Shown piece by piece: positions 17,888 to 25,799 of a stretch of DNA of 43,794 nucleotides. This DNA comes from Planctomycetota bacterium (GTDB lineage: Bacteria > Planctomycetota > Planctomycetia > Pirellulales > Pirellulaceae), in assembly GCA_963205385.1 (NCBI GenBank), contig CAUJKE010000349.1, positions 1 through 43,794 of the forward strand. Direction: 5' to 3'. Positions within the stretch are counted from its first letter, which is position 1, and every line of letters begins with the position of its first letter. The notes beneath the pieces are model-generated. The model was not told the origin of the DNA and made no database searches. It saw nothing but the letters and a program-made list of their open reading frames with translations. Both the position numbers and the translations under genes were made by a program.

Positions 17888-19381
17888 CTAAGGCTGCGCT
17901 ACGAGCGCCCGCTTGCGCTGCATGCTGCGCCGATAGAGCTCGACATATTGCAGCGCGCTGTTCTTCCATGACCAATCCTGGCGCATCGCCGTGTTCACAA
18001 GCTGCGCCCAGGTTTCCGCAGCGTGGCGATACATTTCGCACGCCTTGCGCAGCTTGGCTTCGAGTTCGCCGGTCGAGTAATGATAAAACGCGAAACCGTT
18101 GGCCACGCCGCTGGCCAGGTTTTCCGCCGAGGCATCAACAATGGTATCCGCCAGTCCGCCGGTCGAGTGGACAACGGGAATGGCGCCGTACTTCAAACTA
18201 TAGAGTTGATTCAAGCCGCACGGCTCGTATCGGCTCGGCATGAGAAAGATATCGCTGCCTGCTTCAATGCGGTGCGCGAGCGCATCCGAGAATCCCAACC
18301 GCACCGCGACGCGATGCGGAAACTCGGCCGCCAGGCGGCTCAACAAGTCGTGGTAGGCCGGTTCGCCTGTGCCGAGAATCACCCACTGCACATCTTCCGT
18401 CGACGCCCATTGCTGCATCAGCGCGCCTACGAGATCCCAGCCTTTTTGATCGGCCAGGCGACCGATCAGCCCCACGATCGGCGTCTGGGGCGATTCCGGT
18501 AAGCCCAACTCTTGCTGCAGCGCCGCTTTACACTCGGGCTTACCTTGCGGCCACGACGTCTCGTCATACTTCGTCGCTAAGTATTGATCAGTGGCCGGAT
18601 TCCAAATGCGGTAATCCACGCCGTTGATGATGCCAGACAGCACGTCGCGCCGCTGCTGCAACATCCCTTCCAACCCGCAGCCGAGTGGATGCTCCTGAAT
18701 TTCATGCGCGTATTGCGGGCTAACCGTGTTGATGGAATTCGCAAACGCCAGCCCGGTCTTGAGCAAGTTCAACCCGCCATAAAATTCCATCTGATGCCAA
18801 TTGAAATACTTCCAATCCAGTCCCGTCAGTAGCATATCCCAATGCCAGAAGTTTCCCTGGTAAGCCATGTTGTGAATGGTGATCAACGAAGCGATCTGCT
18901 CGTAGCCTTTAGCTTCGACATACTCGATGTCGAGATAAGCGGGAATCAAACCGGTTTGCCAATCGTTGCAATGCACCACATCGACCTTGAGCCCCAAGAG
19001 CCGGATCGATTCCAGCACCGCGCGCGAGAAGAACACAAAACGCTCGCAGTTGTCCTTGTAGTCTTCCCCCTTCTCACGATAGAGCTCCGCGCGATCGTAG
19101 TAGTCGTCCTGTTCCACGAGATACACCGGCGTCTTTCCATCCGGCAAGCGACTGCACAGCAACCGCCCGCGCACGATCTTGCTGCCGATCGGGATGTCGA
19201 ACCAGATGTCGGTCGGTTCGATCGTCAAACCGCAATGACGCGTGTGCCGGTACGCAGGCAAAAACACCGTCATCTCGTGACCCAGCGCCGTGAGTTCCAT
19301 CGGCAGCGCGCCGCAGACATCGGCCAGTCCGCCGGTCTTGGCAAACGGGGTGACTTCGCTAGAGGCAAGCAAGATATTCAC
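17888..19381 (-). CDS. glgA: Glycogen synthase (GT5)
   Basis: 497 residues from a GTG start at 19381: 'VNILLASSEVTPFAKTGGLA' is the canonical GlgA N-terminus with K15 of the KTGGL motif that binds the glucosyl donor. Other family landmarks are 'VDVVHCNDWQTGL', 'ITIHNMAYQGNF', 'GIINGVDYRIWNPATD', 'VGLIGRLADQKGWDL' and 'MPSRYEPCGLNQLYSLKYG' with the catalytic Glu. It extends alpha-1,4-glucan from ADP-glucose (or UDP-glucose) in the cytosol. The upstream in-frame ATG at 19480 would add 33 non-homologous residues; a purine-rich GAGGAAAAGAG upstream of the GTG supports the shorter form. It is the first gene of the minus-strand glycogen-related block. Confidence 0.95.
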   Translation of the reverse strand: MNILLASSEVTPFAKTGGLADVCGALPMELTALGHEMTVFLPAYRHTRHCGLTIEPTDIWFDIPIGSKIVRGRLLCSRLPDGKTPVYLVEQDDYYDRAELYREKGEDYKDNCERFVFFSRAVLESIRLLGLKVDVVHCNDWQTGLIPAYLDIEYVEAKGYEQIASLITIHNMAYQGNFWHWDMLLTGLDWKYFNWHQMEFYGGLNLLKTGLAFANSINTVSPQYAHEIQEHPLGCGLEGMLQQRRDVLSGIINGVDYRIWNPATDQYLATKYDETSWPQGKPECKAALQQELGLPESPQTPIVGLIGRLADQKGWDLVGALMQQWASTEDVQWVILGTGEPAYHDLLSRLAAEFPHRVAVRLGFSDALAHRIEAGSDIFLMPSRYEPCGLNQLYSLKYGAIPVVHSTGGLADTIVDASAENLASGVANGFAFYHYSTGELEAKLRKACEMYRHAAETWAQLVNTAMRQDWSWKNSALQYVELYRRSMQRKRALVAQP

Positions 19382-19819
19382 GGCAGTAGCTCTTTTCCTC
19401 GAGGCTTGCAACGGCCAGGGGCAAACGGGGGAGTGTGTATTGCACGCGATGCGCGGAAAGTTCGCAACCACCGCTTCCAACCGACGCCGCGGAGCGTCCT
19501 CACAACTCTAAGCCACAGGTCGCCCCCTGCCCAGCGACCACGAACTTTGACGCAAGCCTATGCGGTTAAACAGGTTGCGAATAAATCTTAGAAATTCACT
19601 GAAACCTATGATGCGCGGAATAGATGCCGAACCGCTCGAAAACGCCGCCAGCCACCCCCCACAGCGGGCCAGACTGAACTTTCGCCCTCCGAGCGCGCAC
19701 CAACTCCTGTTGAACCGATTGCGAACGCTTGAGGCGACGTTTTTCGTGGTGCAAGTTTTCCCGCCCCGGTAGAATGAAGCCTAACGCGAAACTTTCCGCT
19801 CCCTTTGACGCCAGCGTCC
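19382..19819. other. Divergent intergenic region between glgA and the ECF sigma gene
   Basis: About 440 nt between divergently transcribed genes. Short frames here (for example 19560-19772) have no recognisable product and no ribosome site. The middle part (19560-19625) is more AT-rich than its surroundings and may hold promoters. No sigma-70 or ECF-type promoter pair could be fixed with confidence, and no RNA gene was seen. Confidence 0.4.
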
Positions 19820-20389
19820 ATGCCCAACCAGTCCCTGGATATCGACGAGATCATCCACCAATACTTCGCGCGCATCCATCGTGCTGCGCTGGTGTTGTCG
19901 GGTAATCCGTGGGATGCGGACGATTTGGCGCAGGAAACGTTTCTGGTGTTGTCGCGGCAGAGCGATCGGTTTGAAGGACGGAGCAGCATATACACCTACC
20001 TGTACGGAATCCTCCTGAATTTAGATCGTCGCGAGCGCCGGCGTTACGGCATGCGGCGGCGCAAGTTGCAAGTGTTGTGGGATAACGAGCCCTCCCAACC
20101 GCGGACGACGCCGGCGGCGGATGCCACCGCTGAAGTAACCGAGTGGAAACGCAGTTTATGGGGGCGCGTCGCCGAACTTCCCGATGGACAGCGACAAGCG
20201 CTCGTGCTGCGGTTTAGCGAGCAGTTGCGTTACGACGAAATCGCCGCCGCGCTTGATTGTCCGTTGGGAACCGTCAAGAGCCGCATTTTTCATGGTCTGT
20301 TAGCCCTCCGCAAGTTGATGGAAGCCGCCGGCGAGGATGCCCGCCTGATGCCTGAGCATCCCAATGAGGATATGAGTCGTGCCATTTGA
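19820..20389 (+). CDS. ECF-type RNA polymerase sigma factor
   Basis: 189 residues. The sigma-2 region spans about 10-75 ('DADDLAQETFLVLSRQSDRF' followed by 'YTYLYGILLNLDRRERRR'), and sigma-4 spans about 125-180 ('LPDGQRQALVLRFSEQLRYD', then the helix-turn-helix 'EIAAALDCPLGTVKSRIFHG'). Regions 1.2 and 3 are missing, as in all extracytoplasmic-function sigma factors. It directs RNA polymerase to a small regulon, usually under control of a cognate anti-sigma factor. ATG 19820 ('MPNQSLDIDE') is preferred to TTG 19805. The downstream gene overlaps its 3' end by 11 nt, which implies translational coupling, the normal arrangement for sigma/anti-sigma pairs. Confidence 0.93.
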   Translation: MPNQSLDIDEIIHQYFARIHRAALVLSGNPWDADDLAQETFLVLSRQSDRFEGRSSIYTYLYGILLNLDRRERRRYGMRRRKLQVLWDNEPSQPRTTPAADATAEVTEWKRSLWGRVAELPDGQRQALVLRFSEQLRYDEIAAALDCPLGTVKSRIFHGLLALRKLMEAAGEDARLMPEHPNEDMSRAI

Positions 20390-20903
20390 TCCGAAGTTAA
20401 TTCGCGCTGACGCTGCTCCGCTGGATGACGCTGGCGAAATCGAATTGCCAGACGACCTGCTCGAGCTCGCGGCGCAACTGCGCGACGACGCGACCTACCT
20501 GGCGGAGCGTTATCCGGCCGAGCCGGCGCCGCTCCTTACGCCGTTGCCGCTCGCCGCGCCTGTGCGACGCGTGCGCTGGCACTGGGTCGGTACGGCGGCG
20601 GCCGCGCTGTTGGCCATGCTCGCTGCGACCTATCGCCCCGCGAACATGGTTCCCGAACCCACTCCGGCAGTGAGCGTTGCCGCTGCGCTGCCACCAGCGA
20701 GCGCCAGCGCACCCCGTTCAACTGCGCCCTCTTCAACCGGTGCAACCACCGAAACGTTCATCACCGCGCCGGCTGGTCCGCGCATCGAGCGTTTGCCGTG
20801 GGCGCCAGAAACCGTGGTCCCCAGTGTTTCAGGGCCCGAACTCGAAGGGCTGTTGGATCTGTGGCAGAACGACGGGCAAGAACTCGAGCCCATCTCGATC
20901 TAA
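20379..20903 (+). CDS. Single-pass membrane protein, probable anti-sigma factor
   Basis: 174 residues from GTG 20379, overlapping the sigma gene by 11 nt. The N-terminal ~65 residues are acidic and helical ('LPDDLLELAAQLRDDATYLA'), one membrane helix lies at about 68-86 ('WVGTAAAALLAMLAATY'), and a low-complexity Pro/Ala/Ser/Thr region extends outside. It ends with a short conserved-looking segment, 'SGPELEGLLDLWQNDGQELE'. The topology (N-terminus inside, one helix, disordered exterior) and the overlap with the ECF gene fit an anti-sigma factor. There is no His-x3-Cys-x2-Cys zinc motif, so it is not a ZAS-type anti-sigma factor. The role is inferred from position and topology only. Confidence 0.6.
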   Translation: MPFDPKLIRADAAPLDDAGEIELPDDLLELAAQLRDDATYLAERYPAEPAPLLTPLPLAAPVRRVRWHWVGTAAAALLAMLAATYRPANMVPEPTPAVSVAAALPPASASAPRSTAPSSTGATTETFITAPAGPRIERLPWAPETVVPSVSGPELEGLLDLWQNDGQELEPISI

Positions 20904-20916
20904 GTGGCGACTAGCG

Positions 20917-22410
20917 ATGCGCGGCACAATTCTCTGGAGTGCGACGTTCGGCCTGGCGATGCTCTTCGCCCCCGCCGCGGTGCGCGCTCAAGCGGTGGCT
21001 GCTCCCGGCCTGCCGCCGCTGGAAGACGCCGCCGCCACCGCGCAAGCGGGCGTCGCCACCGTGCGCGTGCTCGACCTGGTTGCTAACGACGATCTTGCCA
21101 ACGACGACGGTGCGCCTGATGGCGCCGCTGCTGATGATGCGACTGTTGCCAATGCCACCGATCCCTTGGATCCCAAATCAACCCTGCGGCCCCGCGTCAC
21201 CGTTTGCACCGGCGTCTGCGTCGAGCCAGGGTGGGTTGTCGCCCCGGCCTTTGCTGGCAGCGATTCGCAAATTCGCCTGACGCTCCCCGGTGGCGAACAA
21301 TCGCCGGGACGACTCCGCGTCATCGACGAGTATTCCGGCCTCGCGCTCATCCAGGCGGACACCAAGCACCTGACCCCGCTCGCCCCTGCCAAACAACCGG
21401 CCAAGGTCGGCGCGTGGGTGTTAAGCGCCGCGGCTTGGGGCGTGGAGAAGCCGGTGGTGTCGCTAGGCATACTCAGCGGCGAGGAGCGGACCGTCGGCGG
21501 CATGCAATATCCGCCCCTTTTGCAACTCGATTTACGCACAACCGAAACCTCTAGCGGCGCCGCCCTCATCAATAGCGCCGGCGAACTGCTCGGCGTGGTG
21601 GTGCTCGTCGATGGCGCCAAGGATCAGCGGGGCTGGACCTTCGCCGTGCCGGCTTCGCACGTCCAGCGTCTGCTGCGGGCACGGGTTGAACATCACGCGC
21701 AAGTTGATCCGTCGGCCGCGCCCCAGGCCGCGGCGCCAGCGCAACAGGGGGCGGCAGTGCACGATGAGCGACTCGACGAAGTTCGCGCTTCGGTCGTCGT
21801 GCTCAAGCGCCGCCGCCCCATCGTCGGCTGCCAGCTCGACGGCATCGGCGAAAGCATTGTCGTCAAGCGCGTGGACCAGCACAGCCCCGCCGCCAAAGCC
21901 GGTTTGAAAGTTGGCGACATCGTGCAAGCGGTCGACGGCGTCAAGATTCGCTCGGTCTATCAGGCCATTCGCCCCGTGCTCTACAAACAGCCTGGCGATA
22001 TCGTGACTTATGATGTCGAACAAAGCGGCGAGTCGCGCAAGGTTGAAGTGGTTCTCGGCGGCGGCGTGGAGTTCGAGTCCGCGCCGGTCGAGGCGCTCGG
22101 CGAGTACATTCGTCCCAAAGTCGATATCGAAGGGACGCGCGGCGGACGTTACATCGCCAAGAGCGGCGGCAGCGCCGTCCGCGAACTCGTCCTCCCCGGC
22201 GAGGCCGAAGATCTCCGCGCCGCCCAAACCAGCGAGCGCAGCCGCGCCGCGGAACTAAAGCTGATGGAGAAAGCCCTCCAACGCTATCTCGCGACAATCG
22301 CGATCCAGCAAGAGGAGCTCTCGCAGCGCGAGAAAGAGCGCCGCGAAACCGAAGCGCTCATCCTCGAACTGCAAACCCAAGTGAAAGAACTGCAGCAGCG
22401 CGCGCCATAA
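20917..22410 (+). CDS. HtrA-like PDZ protein with degenerate protease triad
   Basis: 497 residues. Signal peptide 1-25 ('FGLAMLFAPAAVRAQA'). About 90-255 is trypsin-like in layout: 'GWVVAPAFAGSDSQIRLTL' matches the HtrA His-strand but has F112 where the catalytic His belongs; 'EYSGLALIQ' has G141 at the Asp position; 'TSSGAALIN' keeps S213 at the Ser position. A PDZ domain covers about 300-385 ('VVKRVDQHSPAAKAGLKVGD'), and a charged coiled coil spans about 440-497. Without His and Asp it should not cleave peptides by the usual mechanism, so a sensing, chaperone or scaffold role in the periplasm is more likely. It follows the sigma/anti-sigma pair by 13 nt, suggesting a link to envelope-stress signalling. 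The residue alignment was made by eye. Confidence 0.82.
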   Translation: MRGTILWSATFGLAMLFAPAAVRAQAVAAPGLPPLEDAAATAQAGVATVRVLDLVANDDLANDDGAPDGAAADDATVANATDPLDPKSTLRPRVTVCTGVCVEPGWVVAPAFAGSDSQIRLTLPGGEQSPGRLRVIDEYSGLALIQADTKHLTPLAPAKQPAKVGAWVLSAAAWGVEKPVVSLGILSGEERTVGGMQYPPLLQLDLRTTETSSGAALINSAGELLGVVVLVDGAKDQRGWTFAVPASHVQRLLRARVEHHAQVDPSAAPQAAAPAQQGAAVHDERLDEVRASVVVLKRRRPIVGCQLDGIGESIVVKRVDQHSPAAKAGLKVGDIVQAVDGVKIRSVYQAIRPVLYKQPGDIVTYDVEQSGESRKVEVVLGGGVEFESAPVEALGEYIRPKVDIEGTRGGRYIAKSGGSAVRELVLPGEAEDLRAAQTSERSRAAELKLMEKALQRYLATIAIQQEELSQREKERRETEALILELQTQVKELQQRAP

Positions 22411-22456
22411 GGGCGATCGATCAATAAGTTCCGATTTTCACGCGGGCCAAAACATT

Positions 22457-22562
22457 ACGACCCCATCGGGCTCGCCCCGATGGTGAGCGAGTTGGTGAGC
22501 TAGAAGCAAGACGCATCAACATCACGACCCCATCGGGCTCGCCCCGATGGTGAAGAAGTCCC
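22457..22562. repeat. Double-hairpin intergenic element, copy 1
   Basis: Two identical hairpins lie here: arms 22463-22470 / 22476-22483 and 22530-22537 / 22543-22550. Each has an 8-bp perfect stem (CCATCGGG with CCCGATGG) and a 5-base loop CTCGC. Both are preceded by ACGACC and followed by TGA. Their spacing is exactly 67 nt. The whole segment aligns without gaps to 25471-25576 (about 79 of 106 positions identical by hand count). It sits between the convergent ends of the HtrA-like gene and the trans-sulfuration gene. There is no T-run, so a simple terminator is unlikely, although the hairpins might still slow RNA polymerase. Confidence 0.85.
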
Positions 22563-22575
22563 GTACGCCTAGCCG

Positions 22576-23748
22576 TTAAACGATTCCCCCAAGTCCTGCC
22601 TGCAGCGCCTCGATCACAAACTCCGGCGTTTCACAACCGACCGAGAGGCGAATCGTGCCGCCATCGATCCCCAGCGCCCCCCGCGCCTCCGGCGTCAGGC
22701 CGCGGTGACTGGTCGATTCGGGATGGCTGAGCGTCGTCGTAACTTCGCCGAGCGACGGACAAAACGGAATCTGACCGGCGCTCTTGATAAACGCCTCCGC
22801 AGCCGCTCGTCCGCCGTGGAGCCGAAAGCTCACCATCGCCCCAAACTTGCCGCCGAACTGCGTCTTCGCCAGCTGGTGTTGCGGATGCGAAGCCAGCCCT
22901 GGATAGTAAACTTCCGCAACGCCCGGCTCCGCGGCAAGAAACTTCGCCGCCGCCAGCGCGTTGCTCGCCGCGCGCTCCACCCGCAGCGCCATCGTCGCCA
23001 GGCCTCGCTGCGCGAGCCAGCAATCGAACGGCCCCGACGCGAGTCCCCACGCGGACAGCACCAAGGGCATCCGCTCCCAAGCGTCCGTTCGCCCGCACAA
23101 CAACCCGAGCACCACATCGCTATGGCCGTTCATCATTTTGGTAAGACTTTCCCACACCAGGTCGGCCCCCAGTTCCAGCGGCCGGCAGAGCACCGGCGTG
23201 GCGAACGTGTTATCGACGAGCAGCTTCGCGCCGGACCGCTGGGTCAATTTCGCCAGCGCGGCGATATCCGCGACTTGTAGCAGCGGGTTGGCGATCGTTT
23301 CGACGACGACGAGCCGCGTGCTCGTCGTCACCGCCTTCTCGGCCGCGGCGATGTCGTTCAAATCCACCACGGCGCTCGTCATCCCCAGTCGCTCGGCCTC
23401 GCTGGTCAACAGTTGCGTCGTTCGTCCATACAGATACTTGCTCAGCACGATATGGTCCCCCGGCCGCAGCAGCGCGAGCATCGCCAGTGACAGCGCGGAC
23501 ATGCCGGTGGAAGTGATGGCGGCCTCGTCGGCGGCGTGCAACTGTTTGCACTTCGCGGCCAGGAGCGCCGCGTTGGGATGCCCGTCGCGCTGATACACAT
23601 AACCCGTTAGTGTGCCAGCCAAGAGTGCGTCGGCTTGCGCCGGCGAATCGCATTCATAAACCGAAGCGAGATAGATCGGCGGAGCGTGGGGCGTGGTGGC
23701 GAGCGGCGCAAGTCGCTCGGGGCGGGGACAAATATCGTCGGGACGCAT
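22576..23748 (-). CDS. Trans-sulfuration family PLP enzyme (cystathionine gamma-synthase/lyase type)
   Basis: 390 residues of the Cys/Met-metabolism PLP family. The PLP lysine is K204 in 'ESLTKMMNGHSDV', with D179 in 'LLVDNTFATP' for the cofactor nitrogen. 'YVYQRDGHPN' (50-59) supplies the phosphate-binding Tyr/Arg to the partner subunit, and 'KYLYGRT' (104-110) holds the stacking tyrosine. The C-terminal 'LGEVTTTLSHPESTSH' is the substrate-carboxylate region. Members make or cleave cystathionine, or use O-acyl-homoserine or methionine; the sequence read by eye does not separate these. ATG 23748 ('MRPDDICPRP') is chosen over a start at 23793. It is divergent from the APC permease with 120 nt between starts, so the permease could carry a sulfur amino acid, which is inference. 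Confidence 0.9.
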   Translation of the reverse strand: MRPDDICPRPERLAPLATTPHAPPIYLASVYECDSPAQADALLAGTLTGYVYQRDGHPNAALLAAKCKQLHAADEAAITSTGMSALSLAMLALLRPGDHIVLSKYLYGRTTQLLTSEAERLGMTSAVVDLNDIAAAEKAVTTSTRLVVVETIANPLLQVADIAALAKLTQRSGAKLLVDNTFATPVLCRPLELGADLVWESLTKMMNGHSDVVLGLLCGRTDAWERMPLVLSAWGLASGPFDCWLAQRGLATMALRVERAASNALAAAKFLAAEPGVAEVYYPGLASHPQHQLAKTQFGGKFGAMVSFRLHGGRAAAEAFIKSAGQIPFCPSLGEVTTTLSHPESTSHRGLTPEARGALGIDGGTIRLSVGCETPEFVIEALQAGLGGIV

Positions 23749-23868
23749 AGCGGCTGGTTTCCCAAGAGAAAGTGGACGTCGTCGCCTGCCCAACGTAACG
23801 TCAATTCTTCGCCGCCGCTATCTGGGCGACCTATTCCCACGCCCACGCGCTCCCCCTATAAAGCCGAC

Positions 23869-25269
23869 ATGCCAAACACGACCGAGAAGCCGGTGACAAT
23901 CGTCCCCCGCCAGTTGGGCATGTGGGATGTCGCGTCAATCACCGCCGGAATTATCATCGGCGCTGCCATCTATGAATCCGTGCCGCGGATCGCCAGCAAC
24001 GTCAGCGGCCCCACGTCGCTGATGCTGATGTGGCTCGCTGGCGGCGTCATCGCGCTGATCGGCGCACTCTGCTACGCCGAGCTCTCCTCCGCCTATCCGC
24101 ACCAAGGCGGGACGTACGTTTTTCTCAACCGGGCGTTCGGCGGCTGGGCGGGCTTTCTCTACGCCTGGAGCGAGTTCTGGATCGTCCGCCCTGGCAATAT
24201 CGGCGCGATGGCGTTCATCTTTGCGAAGTACTTTTCGCAGGCCATCGGCGCGACGGCGCTCGGTTCCACCGCGTCGCAACTGTTGCTCGCGGCGGCTGCG
24301 GTGGTGCTGATTGGCGGCATCAACCTATTCGGCATCCGCATGGGCAAGGGGACGCAGAACGTACTGACGGTGGTGAAAATCGCCGGACTGGTCGCAATCT
24401 TTGTCGTCGGCATGTGGCCCACCGCCGCTGTCGAAGCCGGTGCGTCCGCCCAAGTCGCCAGCGATGTTGCCGAAGTAGCCGGCGAGCCCGCTCAACTCGA
24501 TTGGACCCTCGCGTTGGTCTTCATCCTGTTCGCTTACGGCGGCTGGAACGAAACGGCGGCCGTCGCGGCGGAAGTGCATGATCCCCAGCGGAACATGCTC
24601 CGCGGGCTACTGCTGGGCACGTCGGTCGTCGTGGTCACCTACTTTGGCGTGAACCTTGCGCTGTTGCGCACGCTCGGCTTCGCTGGCATCGCGCAAGGCG
24701 ACACCGTGGTCGCGACAGCGGTCGCGCGCATCCTCGGACCCTGGGGCGCGCGGGCGATTAGCGTTTCGATCTGCTTGAGTTGCCTCGGCGCGATCAACGG
24801 CATGCTCTTCACCGGCGCGCGGCTGTATTACGCGCTCGGCGTGCAAGAACCGGCCTTCGCGTGGCTCGGCAAATGGCACGACGCCCTCGGCACGCCGACG
24901 CGAGCGCTCGCCTTGCAAACCGTGGTGGCGCTGGTGCTCGTCGCCGTGTTCGGTTCGACCGGCGAAGGCTTCGACCCGGTGGTGATGTTCACCGTCCCAG
25001 TCTTCTGGAGCTTCTTGCTGCTCGTGAGCGTCGCCGTGATCGTCCTGCGCCTGCGCGACCGCGAAACGCCGCGCCCTTTCCGCCTGCCCTTCTTCCCGTT
25101 GGAACCGGTGATTTTTTTCTTGACCAGCGCGCTGATGATCTATCGGGGCGTGGACTGGTTGCTGGACCCGTACCACAAGCACGACGGGATCTATTGGTTC
25201 AGCGCCGCCGCCACCGTGCTGTCACTCGTGAGCGGCGCCATCATCTACCTGCTGACACGTCGCCGCTAG
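23869..25269 (+). CDS. APC superfamily amino acid permease
   Basis: 466 residues, nearly all hydrophobic helices (about 12). The start of TM1 carries the family's glycine-rich unwound segment, 'SITAGIIIGAAIYESVP', and TM2 is followed by 'CYAELSSAYPHQGGTYVFLN', a hallmark of the APC family. 'FAYGGWNETAAVAAEVHDPQ' is the typical TM6/loop motif. It transports amino acids or amines at the inner membrane as a secondary carrier; the substrate is not determined. ATG 23869 fits the beginning of homology; the frame is open upstream to 23635, but that part overlaps the divergent gene and is not conserved-looking. Confidence 0.92.
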   Translation: MPNTTEKPVTIVPRQLGMWDVASITAGIIIGAAIYESVPRIASNVSGPTSLMLMWLAGGVIALIGALCYAELSSAYPHQGGTYVFLNRAFGGWAGFLYAWSEFWIVRPGNIGAMAFIFAKYFSQAIGATALGSTASQLLLAAAAVVLIGGINLFGIRMGKGTQNVLTVVKIAGLVAIFVVGMWPTAAVEAGASAQVASDVAEVAGEPAQLDWTLALVFILFAYGGWNETAAVAAEVHDPQRNMLRGLLLGTSVVVVTYFGVNLALLRTLGFAGIAQGDTVVATAVARILGPWGARAISVSICLSCLGAINGMLFTGARLYYALGVQEPAFAWLGKWHDALGTPTRALALQTVVALVLVAVFGSTGEGFDPVVMFTVPVFWSFLLLVSVAVIVLRLRDRETPRPFRLPFFPLEPVIFFLTSALMIYRGVDWLLDPYHKHDGIYWFSAAATVLSLVSGAIIYLLTRRR

Positions 25270-25799
25270 CATCAACCAGGCAATCCAGCGAAACCTTGCC
25301 GATTGTGTCAACTTTGCAGGCAATGTGGCCGAAACCATTTACTGACCCGCAGCGTTTGCGAGGGCCCGACTTCGCCCCGCACCGCACGCGGGGAAACCGC
25401 TCGACCCCTCGCGCTAATTCGAGACGCTAACACCAAACTCATGCCCCTTGTTCACTCCAGCCACAAGATCACGACCCCATCCGCCTTGTGCGGATGGTGA
25501 GCGAGATGGTGAGCTAAAAGCTAAGGGCCGACAGCACACGACCCCTTCCAGCTTGCCTGAATGGTGAAGAAGTTCCTTGGGCTACCGTCGCGACTCGCCG
25601 ACCCTTAGCTCAGAATCTCATTCGCCATCCGCACAAGGCGAATCTGGATGGGTTCCAGAACGTCGTTCGAGGCGAACCACAGATCAGAACTCAATGGTCA
25701 CGCAAGTCGTGGCGCTAGTATCCACAAAGCTAGAAAGATTTTTACCGGACGCCTGCAAACTAGAAGGGCGGGCTCGTAACACATGTTTCGCTCACTCGA
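25270..25799. other. Long intergenic region dominated by a palindromic repeat element
   Basis: 530 nt lie between the permease and the GAF-HlyD gene. No convincing gene was seen; the frames at 25303-25500 and 25577-25942 run through repeat DNA and lack ribosome sites. The centre (25471-25640) holds the second copy of the double-hairpin element plus an inverted partial copy. The last 120 nt should hold the promoter of the three-gene export-like operon, but no clear promoter could be fixed. Confidence 0.6.
25471..25640. repeat. Double-hairpin intergenic element, copy 2, with inverted partial copy
   Basis: The left part (25471-25576) aligns without gaps to 22457-22562. Hairpin A has arms 25477-25484 / 25490-25497 (CCATCCGC with GCGGATGG, loop CTTGT). 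Hairpin B, at 25544-25551 / 25557-25564, pairs at 6 of 8 positions with loop CTTGC. Spacing is again 67 nt. Relative to copy 1, hairpin A differs in the stem but stays fully paired, a compensatory pattern. The right part is inverted: 25625-25640 is the exact complement of 25482-25497 (16 of 16), and 25602-25610 is the exact complement of 25519-25527 (9 of 9). The locus therefore forms a large imperfect palindrome, as in MITE- or REP-like elements. Confidence 0.85.

Noticed and set aside
22463..22550. Ordinary bidirectional terminator pair between convergent genes
   Set aside because: The stems have no T-runs, and the same element at 25471-25576 is not between convergent genes, so termination does not explain its conservation.
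22457..22562. CRISPR array
   Set aside because: There are only two repeat units with a long imperfect spacer, and the same two-unit layout recurs elsewhere with altered stems, unlike a CRISPR.
23749..23868. SAM-type riboswitch ahead of the trans-sulfuration gene
   Set aside because: The 120-nt divergent gap is too short and shows none of the conserved cores on the minus strand.
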